A program made the position numbers and the translations under genes. Below the pieces are notes generated by a model. It made no database searches. It saw only the letters and a program-made list of their open reading frames with translations, and was not told the DNA's origin. Positions 24,828-31,850 of a stretch of DNA of 64,000 nt are shown here, piece by piece (the first letter of the stretch is position 1; each line of letters opens with the position of its first letter). Source of the stretch: Fulvivirgaceae bacterium JP3-4 (GTDB lineage Bacteria; Bacteroidota; Bacteroidia; Cytophagales; Cyclobacteriaceae); assembly GCA_029309925.1 (NCBI GenBank), contig JARKND010000001.1:2914001-2978000 (forward strand), read 5' to 3'.

Positions 24828-24840
24828 GGGTAGTGGGCGC

Positions 24841-25434
24841 CTAGTCCACACCTAGATCGTAGGTAATTTTATGTTCTAATTTTATCTCGTCAACCGGAAT
24901 TGCCATTGAATCGCTTATGATTCCAATTATTACTTTTTCCACGTCACCCTTGTCAAACAATGCCTTTGGGTCGATTAATTTGTCGTAATTCTTTGCCAAT
25001 GTCCAGTCAACTAAGTCACCTATTGTCCCAATTGTCACCGGAGACTTTCTTGTCCACACTTTTACTCCTAAGATTTTAATTTCTTTCTCTTTTGTCGGGT
25101 TAATATCGAGGTCCGAAAGAGTCGGCAGGTGAAGCTTCAAATCTTTTTCAATCTCCGTCCAAGTCGTTTTTAAGTCCCCCGTTAATAAATCCCTGATTTT
25201 TGAGTCGGGCCGAATTTGCCATTTATTAAGTCCTTGCTTGTCGGTGAAATAAGTCCTGAGTTTGTAGAACAACATTTGAGATTTGCACTTCTCGGTCGGG
25301 TTAATTGTCACCTTCGTGAAAACACAGTCTGCAAAGTCTTGAACAGTCAGTATTTTTTCGGCTTCTCTGTCAGGTATTGAGATACCAAAATACTCTTCAA
25401 CGCGAACTAATATTTCTACACTGTCAAGTCCCAT
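24841..25434 (-). CDS. Permuted acyl-carrier-protein-like protein, copy 2 (cassette gene)
   Basis: The 197-residue product is about 90% identical by eye to that of 19754-20347 and has the same architecture: ACP second half first (MGLDSVEILVRVEEYF), a Ser-less ACP-like middle, and ACP first half last (GIISDSMAIPVDEIKL...YDLGVD). Differences cluster in the middle unit (TYFTDKQGLNKWQIRPDSKI against TFFTDKQALCKEQIRPDSRI). It is the cassette nearest the recombinase, which in integrons is the most recently inserted position. Confidence 0.75.
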   Translation of the reverse strand: MGLDSVEILVRVEEYFGISIPDREAEKILTVQDFADCVFTKVTINPTEKCKSQMLFYKLRTYFTDKQGLNKWQIRPDSKIRDLLTGDLKTTWTEIEKDLKLHLPTLSDLDINPTKEKEIKILGVKVWTRKSPVTIGTIGDLVDWTLAKNYDKLIDPKALFDKGDVEKVIIGIISDSMAIPVDEIKLEHKITYDLGVD

Positions 25435-25473
25435 GTCTTAGTTGTCAAATTTGTCCAGCGCCCATTACCCACA

Positions 25474-25550
25474 ACTAGCGGATATATGCACGTCCATTGC
25501 TTCTATTTTTGCCTTGGCGTTAGGGCAATAGTGCTTATATCCCCGCTAAT
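25474..25550 (-). promoter_or_regulatory. Candidate attI-like site
   Basis: A palindrome unlike the other 24: arms AGCGGATATATGCAC (25477-25491) and GTGCTTATATCCCCGCT (25531-25547), with a shorter inner pair ATTGC / GCAAT. On its left side the cassette junction core is preserved as ACAAC, while the right side lacks a matching GTT core. It sits between the first cassette and the 3' end of the recombinase gene, where an attI would be expected if the integrase is read toward the array. Confidence 0.5.
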
Positions 25551-25569
25551 ATAATGGTTTTGTGCAGTT

Positions 25570-26658
25570 TTAGTCAAAATCATCGAGGGGGCTCCGTATA
25601 TTTCCGAACCCCTTGCGGGTCACGTGGGTGTAGCGTTCGGTGGTCCTGCTCGAATTGTGTCCCAACAAAACTTGTATATATCTGAGATCCGTTCCGCGCT
25701 CCAATAAATGGGTTGCAAATGAATGCCGCAGCGAATGCAAAGTCACATCCTTTCTGATTCCCGACTTCTTCAAGGTTTTGTGGAAGACCTGTTGAATCGA
25801 AGATTCTGAGTATTGTCCTTTGTCACCGGACTCGAAGAGCCAAGTTGCTGGGGTATATTCTTCAAGATAACGATCTAACAAAGGTAGCAGCTTCTGCGAA
25901 AGCAAAGTTACGCGGTCCTTCTTGCCTTTACCCTGGCGGATGATGATCATCTTTCGCTCGCGGTCAATATCATTTACCCTCAATGCCAACATCTCGCTCC
26001 TCCTCAGACCTGCCGAATAGATAAGCTGCAGCATGGTTTTATGCTTCAGATTTTCACAGCTTTCAAACAACATACTCACCTCCTCTTCGCTTAACACAAC
26101 CGGAAGCTTGCTCTCTTTCATCGGACGATCGTAGTGATATAGTTTTTTTTCTTCCTGACGCACGTGTTCAAAATAAAACTTGATCGCATTGATTGCGATA
26201 TTCTGTGCTGAAGCTGATACTTTTTTCTTTGCGATGAGGAAATGAAGATAAGCATTGACATCACCGTCACGAAGGTCGGTTGCATCGCGGCCGCAGAACT
26301 GGAGAAACATTTCAAATTGTGAGCAGTAATTGCGGACGGTTGCCTTGCTATACCTGCGCCTGATCAGCAAGTCTTTATATTCATCCGGCAGACGCACTCC
26401 ACGTGATGGACATAGGTCATCGATCTTTCCCAATTCAGCACTCGCCACCTCTCGAACCTGAGCAATACCCGCAAATGCTTTTCGGATCTCCTGTGTGATC
26501 CCTTCGCGCCAGGTTGTGTGCCATCCACGCAGCGTACGACTGTATCGCGTAAAACTAATTTTTCGAACCGCGACATTCAATTCATCATCCCATCGGAAGA
26601 AAATCCCTACAACTTTTGTTTCATAGTGGTATGCGGGACGAATAATAACTTCTTTCAT
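25570..26658 (-). CDS. Tyrosine recombinase, candidate integron-type integrase
   Basis: A 362-residue product. About 100 N-terminal residues form an extra module (MKEVIIRPAYHYETKVVGIF...), followed by a SAM-like core-binding domain (YSKATVRNYCSQFEMFLQFC, about 125-145). The catalytic domain has the full set: R in SAGLRRSEM, K in GKGKKDR, HSLRHSFATHLL (HxxR), LLGHNSSRTTERYTHV (H and nucleophile Y). The end, RSPLDDFD, recalls the GVRSPLDxL end of IntI. However, the segment between the K patch and HxxR is short, so the additional IntI-specific helix region is absent. Same strand as the cassettes, which lie downstream of its 3' end. XerC/D-like integrases are the alternative class. Confidence 0.85.
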   Translation of the reverse strand: MKEVIIRPAYHYETKVVGIFFRWDDELNVAVRKISFTRYSRTLRGWHTTWREGITQEIRKAFAGIAQVREVASAELGKIDDLCPSRGVRLPDEYKDLLIRRRYSKATVRNYCSQFEMFLQFCGRDATDLRDGDVNAYLHFLIAKKKVSASAQNIAINAIKFYFEHVRQEEKKLYHYDRPMKESKLPVVLSEEEVSMLFESCENLKHKTMLQLIYSAGLRRSEMLALRVNDIDRERKMIIIRQGKGKKDRVTLLSQKLLPLLDRYLEEYTPATWLFESGDKGQYSESSIQQVFHKTLKKSGIRKDVTLHSLRHSFATHLLERGTDLRYIQVLLGHNSSRTTERYTHVTRKGFGNIRSPLDDFD

Positions 26659-26689
26659 TTCCCCAAATTATATAGTTGGGTCGTAGCAG

Positions 26690-26860
26690 AACAGACCGGT
26701 AAACAGGGTTTCCGGCCAGGGATTGAAGCGGCACCCCGCCTCTCGGGGTTTCTCTCGGTTAATGAGCACACATAATCAAAATAGCAGGCTCGAAATGACG
26801 AAAGGCGCGGTGGGGCGGGGTATAGCGGAAAGCCCGGCCCGAAGGGGGCCGCATACAAAC
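26690..26860. other. Structured intergenic element
   Basis: GC-rich hairpins between the recombinase start and the next gene: ACCCCG / CGGGGT (26733-26749) and CGGCCC / GGGCCG (26835-26851), separated by GCGGTGGGGCGGGGTATAGC. The combination GGGATTGAAGCGGCACCCCG ... AGCGGAAAGCCCGGCCCGAA resembles an intergenic motif I recall from other Bacteroidota genomes, of unknown function; that recollection is unverified. Confidence 0.4.
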
Positions 26861-26894
26861 CATTCTCCTGCAACGTCTGGCCTACACTAGAATC

Positions 26895-27323
26895 TCATCG
26901 CTCTACGGCATGACGCTCTTCAAACTGTTCGAGGTGATACTGCAGGTGATACGTCAGGGATGAAAGCTTCTCGTAAACGTTCATCTCTTTCGCCTCATCG
27001 CCCTCCTCAGGCTGATCGAGGTCATCGAGCACGCACAGGCAACGGAAGAGCTGCTCGCGCAACGCAAACCGCATGGCATGGAAGGTCTGCTCGGCCTCGC
27101 TCCTGCCCTCACCGGAGCGGACATCGGCAAGTGCATAGTCGCACCCATCGGAAAGCAGGTCGAGCAGATGGTAGTTACTACTGACGATGTGCTGCAACAC
27201 GCGCCAATGGTCATCGCGATCGTCAAAGCCGCGATCAAGTACCTTGTCGAACCACGCGTCCAGCGAGGCAAACGTACTGATGAGTTCCTGGTTTATTTTT
27301 GATATCGTTGATTCGTTTTTCAT
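26895..27323 (-). CDS. Helical protein, DinB-like?
   Basis: A 142-residue product from the ATG at 27323 (MKNESTISKINQELISTFAS). The longer open frame to 27437 would read through a terminator hairpin and is rejected. The protein is nearly all helix, with WRVLQHIVSSNYHLLDLLSD, EAEQTFHAMRFALREQLFRC and LTYHLQYHLEQFEERH. The spacing of His-rich helices suggests a four-helix bundle such as the DinB superfamily, but metal ligands are not clearly conserved. Function unknown. Confidence 0.6.
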   Translation of the reverse strand: MKNESTISKINQELISTFASLDAWFDKVLDRGFDDRDDHWRVLQHIVSSNYHLLDLLSDGCDYALADVRSGEGRSEAEQTFHAMRFALREQLFRCLCVLDDLDQPEEGDEAKEMNVYEKLSSLTYHLQYHLEQFEERHAVER

Positions 27324-27340
27324 ATAGTTGACTTGGGGGT

Positions 27341-27374
27341 AAAATAAAAAAGCCCGGGTTTGGTGCCCGGGCTT
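27341..27374 (-). terminator. Rho-independent terminator
   Basis: Perfect 9-bp arms AAGCCCGGG / CCCGGGCTT with a 7-nt loop, followed on the minus strand by TTTTTTATTTT. It lies directly upstream of the 26895-27323 gene with no gene behind it, so it ends either an unseen transcript or an attenuated leader. Confidence 0.8.
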
Positions 27375-28196
27375 ATATTGTGAGTTCGTTAAGTCGTCAA
27401 CGTCACATCCACGGCCGGGCAATACACGACACTGCAAACTTTTTGCAGGGTGTGTTTACTGATCCGATGACAATGGTTGTGTTCATGATGATGCAAAGGA
27501 GGGGGATTGCCGGGAAATTTCCAAATGGTGATGGGATTTTTTTTGTTGTGCTAAGGTGCTAAGGTGTTAATGTGTTTGTGTGTTAATGTGCTAAGGTGAG
27601 AGATCGCAGCAGACCAATGTGGCATATTTTGCAATGCGGAATAAAACTTCGGATCGTTAAAGAATCCTAATAACTTCAGAGCCCACATTAACACATTAAC
27701 ACATTAACAAATCTCCCACTAGCAGATAGCCACCAAGACACCAAGGCTCGAAGGTGCACGAAGAGCTTAGTGCAATTCACATCGTGTTCGTTGGTGCCCT
27801 GGGGCTAAACCGCTGCGCCCCACCTGAACACATTAACACATCTTCCATGTGCCCATGTGCTCGTGTGGTCATGTGCGCATGTCAGCGGTCACGCACGTTT
27901 ACCATGTGGAAACAATCTGGCGTATATTTGCCGTGGACAATAAAAACTGATTCCGGTAGAAACTCTCTATTCATAAGACATCGCCCAACATGAACCATTA
28001 ACACATTAACACATGAACACATCTTCAATGTGCTTGTGTGGTCATGTGCGCATGTCAGCCGTTACGCAAGTTTATACGATATGGAAACAATCTGCTGTAA
28101 ATTGCTGTAACAACAAAAGCTGAATCGGCTCGGGAACTCTATTTCACAAGACAACATGAACACATTAACACACGAACACCTGAACACATTTGGATT
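27375..28196. repeat. Gene-poor repeat region
   Basis: 822 bp without a convincing gene. It contains a hairpin at about 27431-27456 (ACACTGCAAA / TTTGCAGGGTGT) and ACACATTA-type tandem repeats in both orientations (GTGTTAATGTG at 27564-27592; ACATTAACACATTAACA at 27685-27710). A diverged direct duplication spans 27825-27994 and 28013-28159 and includes GTGTGGTCATGTGCGCATGTC in both copies. It probably includes the promoter of the HU gene. Confidence 0.65.
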
Positions 28197-28466
28197 ATGA
28201 ACAAACTCGACATCGTCAACGCCATCGCTGCAGAAGCCGGCATCACAAAGAAACAGGCAACCATAGCCATTGAAACCTTTATTGAAGAGGTAGGCATGTC
28301 ATTGCAGAAAGGAAAGAAAGTGACGCTGGTGGGATTCGGCACGTTTAACATTACGAAGCGGGCTGCGCGCAAAGGCCGCAATCCGGCTACGGGCGCTGCT
28401 ATCAAGATCAAGGCGAAGAAGGTTGTGAAATTCAGGGCGGGTTACGAGTTGCAGGATCGACTGTAG
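28197..28466 (+). CDS. HU-family DNA-binding protein
   Basis: The 89-residue product matches HU/IHF throughout: N-terminal MNKLDIVNAIAAEAGITKKQA, helix 2 IETFIEEVGMSLQKG, the VTLVGFGTF turn, the DNA-binding arm AARKGRNPATGAAIKI with the intercalating Pro, and C-terminal VVKFRAGYELQD. It acts as a homodimer that bends DNA and compacts the nucleoid. In integron-like recombination HU-type proteins can affect site folding, but there is no direct evidence of a link to the nearby array. Confidence 0.92.
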   Translation: MNKLDIVNAIAAEAGITKKQATIAIETFIEEVGMSLQKGKKVTLVGFGTFNITKRAARKGRNPATGAAIKIKAKKVVKFRAGYELQDRL

Positions 28467-28499
28467 AAACTGGCGCTGCCGACTCAACGCAACTTTTCA

Positions 28500-28530
28500 T
28501 TGCCACACACGCAACTGTGACGTAACTTTG
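28500..28530 (+). promoter_or_regulatory. Bacteroidota-type promoter
   Basis: TTG at 28500-28502, a 20-nt spacer and TAACTTTG at 28523-28530 match the -33/-7 consensus (TTG, TAnnTTTG). Transcription would start near 28536, which coincides with the first ATG of the next ORF. Confidence 0.6.
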
Positions 28531-28556
28531 CAGCAATGATGAAACAACTGATCAGC

Positions 28557-28961
28557 ATGGCAGAGGCGCCACCGGGCGTGAAGAAGGCGAAACCGGAAAC
28601 GGATGTGGATACGCTCACATCAATTGATCCGTCAACGCTTGAAGACTCACACGTATATGTTCACTGTTATTTCAACAACAGCAGTGAAGACATGCTCATC
28701 CGCATCTGGCAGACTACTTTCCTTATTGATAAGGCATCGGGAACAAAAACACAGCTGGTGCATGCCGAGAACATCTCGATCGCGCCCGTGTGGACGCAGG
28801 TGCCAGTGCGTGGAACTTACTCCTTCCTGCTGATCTTTGGTGGCCTTCCAAAAAGCTGCAAGTCGTTCGACCTGGTGGAAGAAATCTCGCAACCCGGAGG
28901 ATTTTTCATCGGCAACATCCAGCGCAATCAGACTGACGTATACCACGTCAACATCAACTGA
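28557..28961 (+). CDS. Hypothetical protein
   Basis: The open frame begins at 28536 (MMKQLISMAEAPPG), but the promoter box at 28523-28530 places the transcript start at that point. The third ATG (28557, MAEAPPGVKKAKPETD) is therefore preferred, giving 134 residues; a leaderless start at 28536 remains possible. After a Pro/Lys-rich N-terminus the protein is beta-rich (HVYVHCYFNNSSEDMLIRIW, GTYSFLLIFGGLP, VYHVNIN), suggesting a small beta-sandwich. Family unknown. Convergent with the protease gene across a shared terminator. Confidence 0.65.
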   Translation: MAEAPPGVKKAKPETDVDTLTSIDPSTLEDSHVYVHCYFNNSSEDMLIRIWQTTFLIDKASGTKTQLVHAENISIAPVWTQVPVRGTYSFLLIFGGLPKSCKSFDLVEEISQPGGFFIGNIQRNQTDVYHVNIN

Positions 28962-29042
28962 CGTTACTCGCAGAGAATTCACTCAATCACCCAAGTGGTT
29001 GTCTGACGATTTAAATGGACCGATTATATATCGGATGGCCAC

Positions 29043-29085
29043 AAAAAAAAATCAGGTCGTCTGCGCAACAACCTGATTCATTTTA
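29043..29085. terminator. Bidirectional terminator
   Basis: AATCAGGT / ACCTGATT (29050-29057, 29071-29078) flanked by AAAAAAAA on the left and TCATTTT on the right, between convergent genes. Confidence 0.8.
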
Positions 29086-29101
29086 ACCCATTTGACGTTA
29101 C

Positions 29102-31582
29102 TCAGATCTTTTCATTTTGCTCCAGCTTCTCGTGGATGAAGCGGAGGTGATATTGCGTTACCGGATCCTTGGTCTTAGACATGGCTTTCTTCACCGTAGC
29201 TTTGATCTCGGCAATCTTCATGATCATCAGTGGTGCGACATCGCGATAGTCCTTTCCGGATTTCTTGGAGAGCTCAATGATGCGATCGACATACGACCGC
29301 TGAAGATTTCTGCGGTAAATATCGACCGGGCTATACGTTTTCAGTTCGGTCCACATTACTGCATCAAGGTCGTTGAAGAACTGAATGAGGCTGTAAGCTT
29401 TCTCTCCATACATCGCCTCATTGACAGCGAGCTTGCTGAGTGTCTTAGCGCTGAACAGGTGCTGGAATACCATATCCTGCGATCGGCTCACAATCTGCGT
29501 AGGCGACTCTCCCACCCGTGACAACACCGTGGTATCCAGCAACCATGTTGGCGTTGTGAACACATTGTCCTTGAGGAACTGGATTGCCTCCTTCTGCTTT
29601 TCTACCGGCACCATCTGGAACACGGGACCAATCTGCGAAGGTGATTTCGGTGTCTCGTAGATGCCGCCAATGTTTGCCAGCACGTGACCGATGTAATAGT
29701 CGAACTGCTCGTTGACACCAGTGTAGATCTCGGTGAGATTTTTATAGCCGTCATTCTCGTGATACGTCCACTTCATGAGATTGCCCATCACGCGCTTGAG
29801 GTTTCGGATACCATAGTCTCCGGCTACCATCGCGTTGTTGCCAATGTCTTCGCTTTGCGTGCGCGGATCATCGCTTGTAAGCTCAGAGCCATACCAGAGA
29901 CTCCGGTTGTCCTGTTGTTGTGTCACCCACTTGTTCAGGATCGGCACTTCGTCATCCGGTGACTTCAAGTCAGGATACCAGCGGTAGCCCCACTCGATCG
30001 CCCAGAGATCATATTCACCGATGCGGGAAATCAATCCGCGCTGTGATACGCTGTCCTCCGGCTGCGCTACGTAATTGAATCGCGCATAGTCCATGATCGA
30101 AGGTGTGTGGCCGTGCTCTTCCAGCCAGTGGCGGTCGCGAAGCTTTTCAACAGGAACCGTTGAACTTGCACCGAAATTGTGCGTCAGTCCCAGCGAATGT
30201 CCTACTTCGTGTGCAGCAACAGAACGGATCAACTCACCCATCAGCTCATCATCGAATTGCATCTTCTGCGCAGCAGTGTCAACAGGAGAACACTGCACAA
30301 AGTACCAGTTGCGCAAAATCGACATCAGGTTATGATACCAGTTGATGTGACTTTCCAGGATCTCTCCGGAGCGCGGGTCAGTGATGACAGGTCCGGCCGC
30401 ATTGGCAATCGAAGATGGCTTGTATACAATTGCGGAGTGCTGTGAATCTTCAAGACTCCAGTGCGGATTCTCTTTCGGTGTAGGTGCAAGCCGTGCTGTG
30501 ATGGCATTCTTAAACCCAGCTTTCTCAAAGGCCCGCTGCCAGTCTTCAACACCTTTGATCAGGTGCGGAATCCATTTCCTTGGTGTGGCAGGGTCGATGT
30601 AATACACGATCGGCTTCGCTGGCTCAACCAGTTCACCGCGCTTGTAACGCTCCACGTCTTCCGGCTTCGGCTCAAGCCTGTAGCGTTTGATGTAGTTAAC
30701 AACCTTTACGCCTTGCGGATTTGCGTTGTAGTCGGTGTAGTTCTCGGTGAAGTATCCAACGCGTTTGTCTGCATAGCGCTTGCGCATCGGGCGTTCCGGC
30801 AGTAACACCATAGACGTGTTGAGTTCCAGCGTGAACGGCTCTCCCGTGGACGTCTGTGAGTAGGTTTTGATCGTACGGATCTCAACGTTCTTTGGAAAAG
30901 CATTAACATCCTTGATATAACACATGCTCTTCAGCATGCTTCCCGCGCGCATAGCTTTGCGCGAAGAAGAATTAAAGAAAAAGATATCGTTATCACCGTT
31001 GATATAATCTGTGATCTCAACCACACTGGCTTTACCGGTTGGGCTATACGCACCCACACCAAACGCTGCCACAAGGGGTTGAAGATTAGATCGCACTACA
31101 GCATTGTACATGGCGTGTGATGTATCACCCGCATGGTCTTCATACGTCATTCTACGGAGAAAAAGCTTGTGGCCAGGACCTTTTTCAAACCGGATAATGG
31201 TACTGCCGATCTGATCGCCAGCATAGCCCGTGTAGCCCGGTCTGATACCCGCTGCCCCCTGTGCGATACGTGCCACCACAAGAATCTCGCGACCCAGCAG
31301 GCTGTCTGGTATCTCGAAATAATAATTATCGTTTACCTTATGCACGGTAAACAGCCCTTTCCTCGTTATACTTTTGTTGCGAAGAAGGTTGTAATAATTA
31401 CGTGGCGCAGAAAGCTGATCATTACCGGCCGGCACATTGGCGGAGGTCTTCAATGCAGCAGAGTCGCGCTTTGTGGAATCATTCAACAAATAGAGGGACT
31501 CAAGTGTCTGCGCGAACGCGCCAAGGTTAAAAAATAGCAGTGCTGTAAAAATGATCAGATGAGTCTTGCTGCACAATTTCAT
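29102..31582 (-). CDS. Exported zinc-dependent metalloprotease (DUF5117/DUF5118 type)
   Basis: The 826-residue product has a signal peptide (MKLCSKTHLIIFTALLFFNLGAFAQ). Near residues 455-466 it has HEVGHSLGLTHN, an extended HExxHxxGxxH zinc site as in metzincins. The flanks fit the Bacteroidota DUF5117-DUF4953 architecture: ITRKGLFTVHKVNDNYYFEIPDSLLGREILVV near the start, YIDPATPRKWIPHLIKGVEDWQRAFEKAGF before the active site, and SIMDYARFNYVAQPED after it. It presumably acts in the periplasm or outside the cell; the substrate is unknown. Divergent from the two TldD/PmbA-like genes, hinting at a shared proteolytic role. Confidence 0.9.
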   Translation of the reverse strand: MKLCSKTHLIIFTALLFFNLGAFAQTLESLYLLNDSTKRDSAALKTSANVPAGNDQLSAPRNYYNLLRNKSITRKGLFTVHKVNDNYYFEIPDSLLGREILVVARIAQGAAGIRPGYTGYAGDQIGSTIIRFEKGPGHKLFLRRMTYEDHAGDTSHAMYNAVVRSNLQPLVAAFGVGAYSPTGKASVVEITDYINGDNDIFFFNSSSRKAMRAGSMLKSMCYIKDVNAFPKNVEIRTIKTYSQTSTGEPFTLELNTSMVLLPERPMRKRYADKRVGYFTENYTDYNANPQGVKVVNYIKRYRLEPKPEDVERYKRGELVEPAKPIVYYIDPATPRKWIPHLIKGVEDWQRAFEKAGFKNAITARLAPTPKENPHWSLEDSQHSAIVYKPSSIANAAGPVITDPRSGEILESHINWYHNLMSILRNWYFVQCSPVDTAAQKMQFDDELMGELIRSVAAHEVGHSLGLTHNFGASSTVPVEKLRDRHWLEEHGHTPSIMDYARFNYVAQPEDSVSQRGLISRIGEYDLWAIEWGYRWYPDLKSPDDEVPILNKWVTQQQDNRSLWYGSELTSDDPRTQSEDIGNNAMVAGDYGIRNLKRVMGNLMKWTYHENDGYKNLTEIYTGVNEQFDYYIGHVLANIGGIYETPKSPSQIGPVFQMVPVEKQKEAIQFLKDNVFTTPTWLLDTTVLSRVGESPTQIVSRSQDMVFQHLFSAKTLSKLAVNEAMYGEKAYSLIQFFNDLDAVMWTELKTYSPVDIYRRNLQRSYVDRIIELSKKSGKDYRDVAPLMIMKIAEIKATVKKAMSKTKDPVTQYHLRFIHEKLEQNEKI

Positions 31583-31850
31583 TCGCTGTAGGTTAGTTTT
31601 TAAAGTTAAATCCGGAAGATTTCACGTTAGAAAACAAATAACTTTCGTCATCGTTAACCACAAAGATAACGCATCTGATGAGAGCAAAGTGCATGCAAAC
31701 TTTGTAATGATTTGCAAAAAGTTACATCCTGATGGTTCTGAACGTGCGAAAATCCTTCCACACAAAACAGCTACCTTAAAACCAAGTTGCACTTGGCAAC
31801 ATCAGGATTTTACGATACTTTAACCGACACTATACACATTTTTTGAAGCA

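Larger units (their letters stand above)
7323..25550 (-). mobile_element. Integron-like gene-cassette array (about 24 cassettes)
   Basis: Twenty-four imperfect palindromes, all in one orientation, delimit short units. Each unit usually holds one gene on the minus strand, ending a few bases before the next palindrome. In cassette sense every site starts AACA/AACR and ends ACGTTA/ACGTTG, as in integron attC sites. The arms pair except for a short bubble after the AAC in which the left arm has one extra base. The recombinase gene at 25570-26658 lies at one end, next to a distinct palindrome that could be attI. Cassette genes are unrelated to each other and enriched for lipoproteins and secreted proteins. 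Identification as an integron is inference from this architecture; activity is untested. Confidence 0.85.

Noticed and set aside
27324-27437. Longer N-terminus of the 26895 gene
   Set aside because: It would read through the terminator hairpin at 27341-27374.
25570-28466. Prophage or ICE (integrase plus HU)
   Set aside because: No capsid, terminase, portal, relaxase or conjugation genes; HU is a housekeeping protein and attachment repeats flanking a block are not seen.
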